Positions 7,733-11,104 of a DNA stretch of 11,104 nt are shown here, one piece after another. The notes under the pieces are model-generated. The model had not been told where the DNA came from. It searched no databases and was given only the letters and a program-made list of their open reading frames with translations. Numbering within the stretch: position 1 is the stretch's first letter; each line of letters begins with the position of its first letter. A program made the translations under genes and the position numbers. This DNA is from Pseudomonadota bacterium. GTDB taxonomy: Bacteria; Pseudomonadota; Gammaproteobacteria; Burkholderiales; Burkholderiaceae_D. The stretch is taken from contig JAEZLB010000274.1 of NCBI GenBank assembly GCA_023435945.1, positions 1-11,104 of the forward strand, in the 5' to 3' direction.

Positions 7733-7738
7733 ATTGTC

Positions 7739-8371
7739 ATGAACATCCATGCTGCCGCACTCGCTGCGTCCCTCGTACTCGCATTTGCCACGCCGCTCCA
7801 TGCCCAAACCCCATCGGACAACTCCCGCACCAATGAACAGCGAGCCGCTGGCACCCCTACTTCATCAGGCGACAGCTCGCAGGACAAGCAACAATCCGCC
7901 AAACAGCAATGCAACGATATGCAGGGCAATGCCAAGACCATATGTAATGCGGAGACGGAGGGACAGAAGAAGATTGCAGAAGCACAAAACAAGCTGACTC
8001 AGCACGATTCGCCCCAGAATCGCCTGGAACTGGCTGAAACACAAGCCGATGCTCAGTTTGAAGTAGCGAAAGCTCGTTGCGGAGATCAGATTGGCGATGC
8101 AAAAAAGGCCTGCGAAGACGAAGCGAAAGCCATGCGTGACCTTTCCAAGGCACGCGCAAAACGACAGGCACTTGCTCAGGCCGCCGGTCCCACTACCCAG
8201 GGTGGCTCAACCAGTACTGGCAGTTCCAGCTCTGCAGGAGATGCCAGGTCTTCAGGTAATACAGCAGGCATGAATTCCGGCAATACCTCGAGTCAGCCTA
8301 CGCCTTCTGCGGCGCAACCAACCACTCAACCTCAAACTGCCCCCCAAACCACTCAACCCTCATCCCAATAA
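7739..8371 (+). CDS. Secreted Cys-duplicated Ala/Lys-rich protein with low-complexity tail
   Basis: A 210-residue exported protein of unknown function. A signal peptide covers 1-22 (hydrophobic AALAASLVLAFATPL, cleavage after LHA). After a polar linker the core (about 50-148) is a charged, probably helical segment. It holds two matching units: CNDMQGNAKTIC (58-69) and CGDQIGDAKKAC (114-125), both C-x-D-x-x-G-[N/D]-A-K-x-x-C, each followed by an E/A/K-rich helix. The four cysteines probably form two disulfides in the periplasm (inference). The C-terminus (about 149-210) is low-complexity S/T/G, then Q/P/T. Proteins with this paired Cys core are common in betaproteobacteria and are usually annotated as hypothetical or, loosely, TolA-like; no function is established to my knowledge. 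It appears monocistronic. Confidence 0.85.
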   Translation: MNIHAAALAASLVLAFATPLHAQTPSDNSRTNEQRAAGTPTSSGDSSQDKQQSAKQQCNDMQGNAKTICNAETEGQKKIAEAQNKLTQHDSPQNRLELAETQADAQFEVAKARCGDQIGDAKKACEDEAKAMRDLSKARAKRQALAQAAGPTTQGGSTSTGSSSSAGDARSSGNTAGMNSGNTSSQPTPSAAQPTTQPQTAPQTTQPSSQ

Positions 8372-8376
8372 GGCTC

Positions 8377-8398
8377 ATCGGTATGAGATCGGTATGAG
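8377..8398. repeat. Perfect 11-bp tandem duplication
   Basis: ATCGGTATGAG at 8377-8387 is repeated exactly at 8388-8398 and followed by ATC, the start of a third copy. It lies six bases after the secreted-protein stop codon and abuts the hairpin that follows. It is likely a recent slippage duplication. Confidence 0.9.
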
Positions 8399-8432
8399 AT
8401 CTGTGAACCTCCTCCCAAGGAGGTTCACAGAT
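8399..8432. terminator. Strong 15-bp hairpin between convergent genes
   Basis: Perfect inverted repeat with arms ATCTGTGAACCTCCT (8399-8413) and AGGAGGTTCACAGAT (8418-8432) and a 4-base loop CCCA. It lies 27 bases past the stop of the secreted-protein gene and about 75 bases past the stop of the convergent coiled-coil gene, so it probably serves both as a bidirectional terminator or 3' stabiliser. There is no T-run on either side, so it is not a textbook intrinsic terminator. Confidence 0.75.
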
Positions 8433-8506
8433 AATGACATACGGGAAGTTTCCGCCATGACTCATCAGGCAAACTGAAATCATGTTCGCTTCTCATCGTG
8501 GCAGAC

Positions 8507-9052
8507 TTATCTCATAACCGCGATCAAGATGGCCACAATCGCCCCTGCCAGGCCAATGCCGCCTATCCACGAGGCGATCTTGATGCGATTTGCTACCCGC
8601 GATAAATCGGTGGACAAATGCAGTATTCGCATTTCAAGATTTTCCAGCGAGGCTTTATGGGCTGCGGTGTCAGTACGCCCCTCCTCCAGGCTTTCATTGG
8701 CAACTTTTAATGCTTGCTGCAATTCAGACAAGCGATGTGCCAGCCCCTGGTTTTGTTCGGTCAGATTTTTAAGGGTTTCCGCCTGAGCCATGCCGGCAAA
8801 TTCCAAGGCTTCCAGCCTGCCAGCAACATCTTTGGCAGCTTCCTTCACTTCCACGACATCTTCGAATTTAATGGGCTCTGCATAGGCTTCCACCTTGATT
8901 TCCGCCTCCTCCGGACGAAGGGGTGTTCTCTCGCCATGGTTAGCCCCCTTAGCATCCGACCGCTCACCACGTATCCATTTTTCATACCAGCCTCGGGCAG
9001 CCTCGATGACGTGAGGCCGCTGTGGAATAACTTTATCCCAGGGAATGGGCAT
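8507..9052 (-). CDS. Coiled-coil protein with C-terminal membrane anchor
   Basis: I do not recognise the family. The 181-residue protein starts at the ATG at 9052, which is four bases after GGAGGA (plus-strand 9057-9062); an ATG at 9064 has no such signal. The N-terminal part (1-60) is soluble and contains PWDKVIPQRPHVIEAARGWY, which looks like a short conserved module. A long heptad-like, E/A/L-rich region (about 68-155) should form a coiled coil. A single hydrophobic segment (about 160-179, ASWIGGIGLAGAIVAILIAV) ends one residue from the C-terminus, giving a tail-anchored topology with the body in the cytoplasm (inference). It lies downstream of the PilZ gene on the same strand, 141 bases apart. 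Confidence 0.8.
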   Translation of the reverse strand: MPIPWDKVIPQRPHVIEAARGWYEKWIRGERSDAKGANHGERTPLRPEEAEIKVEAYAEPIKFEDVVEVKEAAKDVAGRLEALEFAGMAQAETLKNLTEQNQGLAHRLSELQQALKVANESLEEGRTDTAAHKASLENLEMRILHLSTDLSRVANRIKIASWIGGIGLAGAIVAILIAVMR

Positions 9053-9193
9053 TGCTTCCTCCATGTCAATTCATTGAACATGCGGGTATGACCAGAACAC
9101 GCTGGGATAGTGGCAAGGAAGAAGAATAAGCGCAACCCGGCAAACCCTACGAATACACCGCCAGAGGGGAAGCAAAGAGGAGCGGGGCGCTGC

Positions 9194-9907
9194 TCAAGCC
9201 AGGCTTTGGCGACGGCTTAAGAGTGATTCATAGGTATAGTTCTGCAAGATCAGCTGATGTAATTGGCTCAGTGATGAGAACTCGACACCGCACAGATAAC
9301 AGGGTGCGCTTTTATTATGCCCATCGGTACTGACACTGACATTTCTGATCACTGCCTGTAGCTGCAAGGCTTCCCCTTCTTCTTTTCCTATATAGGGAAG
9401 CATGAAAGAAAGCGTTACCTGCTCCCCGACCTCGCCGCATTTCTGTGCCGCCTCAATCAAGGCGCCCTTAACGCTGAGATTGCGAAGCGCCACACTGACC
9501 TGCGGCGAGGCACTTCCGCTATTCACCTGAAGCTGAGAGGGTAATGCTGTTTTCACACGCAACGCCGAGCGCAAGTTGCTAGCACGTATAGCCCCCGGGA
9601 AGCTCACATGCATGTAAAGCACCGGGTTATTAAATAAGCGCAGCACCGTCACATCGAATGCGAAAACCTTCACGCCAGAAAAAGCCCGAATCGTAAGTTT
9701 TTCACCGATACGAAAAGCGATAGGATCGACGCGGGAATCGGGCATACGCACGATCAGGTATTCTCCGTACGAATAACCAATCAAACTGGAAATAACCTGA
9801 ACCGGTTTTACATCACGAACGATTTCCAACTGCAACCGAGTACCGACCTGCAGATAAAGAGAGTCAAAGTCGACCCCTTTATCACTTTTTTCTTTTGGGG
9901 AATTCAT
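9194..9907 (-). CDS. YcgR-like PilZ-domain cyclic-di-GMP effector
   Basis: A 237-residue cytoplasmic protein built like the flagellar brake YcgR. An N-terminal beta-rich domain (about 17-105; LQVGTRLQLEIV, SLIGYSYGEYLIVRMP) matches the YcgR N-terminal domain type. A C-terminal PilZ domain (about 109-225) follows. Both c-di-GMP binding elements are visible: RxxxR as R113-SAL-R117 and NxSxxG as N143-S145-G148. In enterobacteria YcgR slows flagellar motors when c-di-GMP is high; a role in motility here is inferred from architecture only, as no flagellar gene is in the window. The ATG at 9907 has no clear Shine-Dalgarno, which is unusual. An inverted repeat sits 19-46 bases upstream. It could act on a target other than the flagellum. 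Confidence 0.88.
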   Translation of the reverse strand: MNSPKEKSDKGVDFDSLYLQVGTRLQLEIVRDVKPVQVISSLIGYSYGEYLIVRMPDSRVDPIAFRIGEKLTIRAFSGVKVFAFDVTVLRLFNNPVLYMHVSFPGAIRASNLRSALRVKTALPSQLQVNSGSASPQVSVALRNLSVKGALIEAAQKCGEVGEQVTLSFMLPYIGKEEGEALQLQAVIRNVSVSTDGHNKSAPCYLCGVEFSSLSQLHQLILQNYTYESLLSRRQSLA

Positions 9908-10256
9908 GCAAAAACTTGTTCGATACTTATCTATCAGGGCGTGGCCTGATAAGAACCATTAGGGATCTTCCTGCCAAGGACCAGCTTTTAGCCACCAATC
10001 TTCGAAGAAAGGGGCTTGAAGAAGCAGAATTGAGGTTTACGTCTGCATTTAACGGATGCAAAGCAAAAAACTTTAACGAAAAGTAGGTTGTTTTATCTCA
10101 GGCAGCAGTCAACTTTCCTGAAACAACCTCAATACAAACTAGCTGCAGCCACGTCTTTGGCATCGCTTCTTTTCTTACATCGCGCTTTACAGAAACCGAA
10201 AATCACTCCGATAACGCGAACGTGAAACCCATGGCCTATGAGTATCGGCGCTACAA
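9908..10256. other. Intergenic region between the rsuA-like and PilZ genes
   Basis: About 350 bases without a supported gene. Apart from the inverted repeat near 9926-9953, there is a bulged stem-loop: GGTTGTT (10086-10092) pairs with AACAACC (10122-10128), and inside it TCAGG (10098-10102) pairs with CCTGA (10117-10121). A 63-codon plus-strand frame (9895-10086) has no ribosome binding site and overlaps the PilZ start, so it is not called. No classical terminator with a T-run is seen after the rsuA-like gene. Confidence 0.4.
9926..9953. promoter_or_regulatory. Overlapping inverted repeats upstream of the PilZ gene
   Basis: Two mutually exclusive pairings share this site: TATCAGG (9932-9938) with CCTGATA (9945-9951), and CTTATC (9926-9931) with GATAAG (9948-9953). 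They lie 19-46 bases upstream of the PilZ start. It could be an operator or a leader hairpin; no known factor is assigned. Confidence 0.45.
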
Positions 10257-10973
10257 TTACAACCGTCCCAACAAATCAAAATGTTGCGGCTCCAGATAAC
10301 ACCACTCGCCCTCCTCCAGCCCCAAATCTTCCAGCCTTAAATCGCCAATTGCAATGCGCCGCAGCGCCGCACAATGGTTACCCGCCGCAGCGAGCATACG
10401 CTTGACCTGATGATATTTTCCCTGGGCGAGTACGATTTCAATGTCATGCTCCCCAACCTGGCGGCAGGAAATCGCAGCGAGCGGTGCAGGTTCGTCATGC
10501 AACTGAACACCGGATAACAGCTGGTTCACCAATGTATTAGTAACCGGCATATCGGTGGTTGCCCGATACAGTTTCGGCACATGGCGTCGTGGCGACGACT
10601 GTGCATGAATAAAAGCGCCGTCATCGGACAACAGCAACAAACCGGTCGTATCATGATCAAGCCGGCCCACTGGCTGCACATCCCGCCAGGTGAACTGTTC
10701 AGGCAACAGGCTTAATACACCGGGATGATGGCTGGGCTTACGGGAACATTCGATATTCGGCGGCTTGTTCAAGGCAATATAGACATGGTCCCGATATTCC
10801 CACTCTTCGTCGAATACGGTGAGCACCAAGCCATCCGTTTCAAAAGCCGTGCGGTAATTCGTCGCAGCCTCGCCCGCGATGATTACCTCGCCGTCCTCGA
10901 TCAACTGCCGACAATATTTGCGCGTACCAAAACCCTGCGATTGCAGGATACGATCCAAAGTCATTTTTGTCAT
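10257..10973 (-). CDS. rsuA: 16S rRNA pseudouridine synthase, RsuA/RluB/E/F family
   Basis: Predicted to convert a specific rRNA uridine to pseudouridine; in RsuA this is U516 of 16S rRNA. The protein is 238 residues, close to E. coli RsuA. An N-terminal S4 RNA-binding domain (about 4-60) begins MTLDRILQSQGFGTRKYCRQ. The catalytic motif PVGRLDHDTTGLLLLSDDG (101-119) supplies the essential Asp (D106). The family's PKLYRATT (133-140) and GKYHQVKRMLAAAGNHCAAL (185-204) motifs are intact. The GKYHQVKRM form and single-domain length favour RsuA over RluB/E/F, but target site is inferred. Starts at 10973 or 10964 (both ATG) are possible; neither has a clear Shine-Dalgarno. It stands alone. Confidence 0.92.
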   Translation of the reverse strand: MTKMTLDRILQSQGFGTRKYCRQLIEDGEVIIAGEAATNYRTAFETDGLVLTVFDEEWEYRDHVYIALNKPPNIECSRKPSHHPGVLSLLPEQFTWRDVQPVGRLDHDTTGLLLLSDDGAFIHAQSSPRRHVPKLYRATTDMPVTNTLVNQLLSGVQLHDEPAPLAAISCRQVGEHDIEIVLAQGKYHQVKRMLAAAGNHCAALRRIAIGDLRLEDLGLEEGEWCYLEPQHFDLLGRL

Positions 10974-11104
10974 AAGGCGAACTGTAGCAGAACCCTCATT
11001 TCTTTTCTGCCCGATTCCTTTCCGCTTGCGAGCGACAGCACTCCCTCATCTTGCAGACAACGCTAGAAGATCATCCGCGATCAATGCAGGGAAATTTATT
11101 GCAC
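10974..11104. other. Right-edge non-coding stretch
   Basis: These bases hold the upstream region of the rsuA-like gene. I see no recognisable promoter pair, RNA gene or partial coding region before the window ends. Confidence 0.4.

Larger units (their letters stand above)
7376..7738. promoter_or_regulatory. Divergent region between the csp gene and the secreted-protein gene
   Basis: About 360 bases without a supported gene. On the csp side there is an inverted repeat with arms TTTTTC (7440-7445) and GAAAAA (7452-7457) and a 6-base loop, likely within the csp leader. Near the secreted-protein gene there is a pyrimidine-rich run (about 7571-7608). A nested palindrome follows, CCCCGGGG at 7613-7620 flanked by ATTCC (7610-7614) and GGAAT (7623-7627), and then a possible ECF-type promoter. 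A 64-codon minus-strand frame here lacks any coding hallmark. Confidence 0.45.

Noticed and set aside
9895..10086. A 63-codon plus-strand frame overlapping the PilZ start.
   Set aside because: No ribosome binding site and no protein-like pattern; overlaps a confident gene on the other strand.
1..11104. tRNA/rRNA genes, CRISPR arrays, complete insertion sequences, toxin-antitoxin or defence cassettes.
   Set aside because: I read both strands for T-loop motifs, regularly spaced repeats and transposase or defence motifs and found none that hold up.

Overview
The window looks like a chromosomal segment of a betaproteobacterium with intermediate G+C content. This is inferred from the gene set: a YcgR-type PilZ protein with the N-terminal domain common in that class, a secreted Cys-duplicated alanine/lysine-rich protein of a type seen in Burkholderiales and relatives, a small CspA-family protein, and an RsuA-type pseudouridine synthase. 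The genus cannot be fixed by eye; a methylotroph or ammonia oxidiser of the Nitrosomonadales would fit.

Left part (1-5551). Two leftward genes: a very long PAS-rich GGDEF-EAL protein with both cyclic-di-GMP catalytic sites intact, then, after about 0.5-0.7 kb without a clear gene, a SulP-family anion transporter with a C-terminal STAS domain. A CorA-type divalent cation channel is transcribed divergently from the SulP gene across about 200 bases. Its stop codon sits in the loop of a strong hairpin.

Middle (6541-8506). Mostly small genes: a 74-residue hypothetical protein (leftward), a gene-poor stretch of about 350 bases that may be decayed sequence, a cold-shock protein gene (leftward), then a rightward gene for a secreted protein with two matching C-x10-C units and a low-complexity S/T/Q/P tail. 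That gene ends at an 11-bp tandem duplication abutting a 15-bp perfect hairpin, which faces the next convergent gene.

Right part (8507-11104). Three leftward genes: a coiled-coil protein with a C-terminal membrane anchor, a YcgR-like PilZ protein with the c-di-GMP binding residues, and an RsuA-family 16S rRNA pseudouridine synthase. The last bases to the right edge hold no recognisable gene.

The genes do not form one operon. The only functional echo is cyclic-di-GMP: a metabolising enzyme on the left and a PilZ effector on the right, about 6 kb apart. I did not find a convincing new multi-gene system. The least explained items are the tail-anchored coiled-coil protein, the Cys-duplicated secreted protein with its possible ECF-type promoter, and two gene-poor stretches with protein-like or structured remnants.
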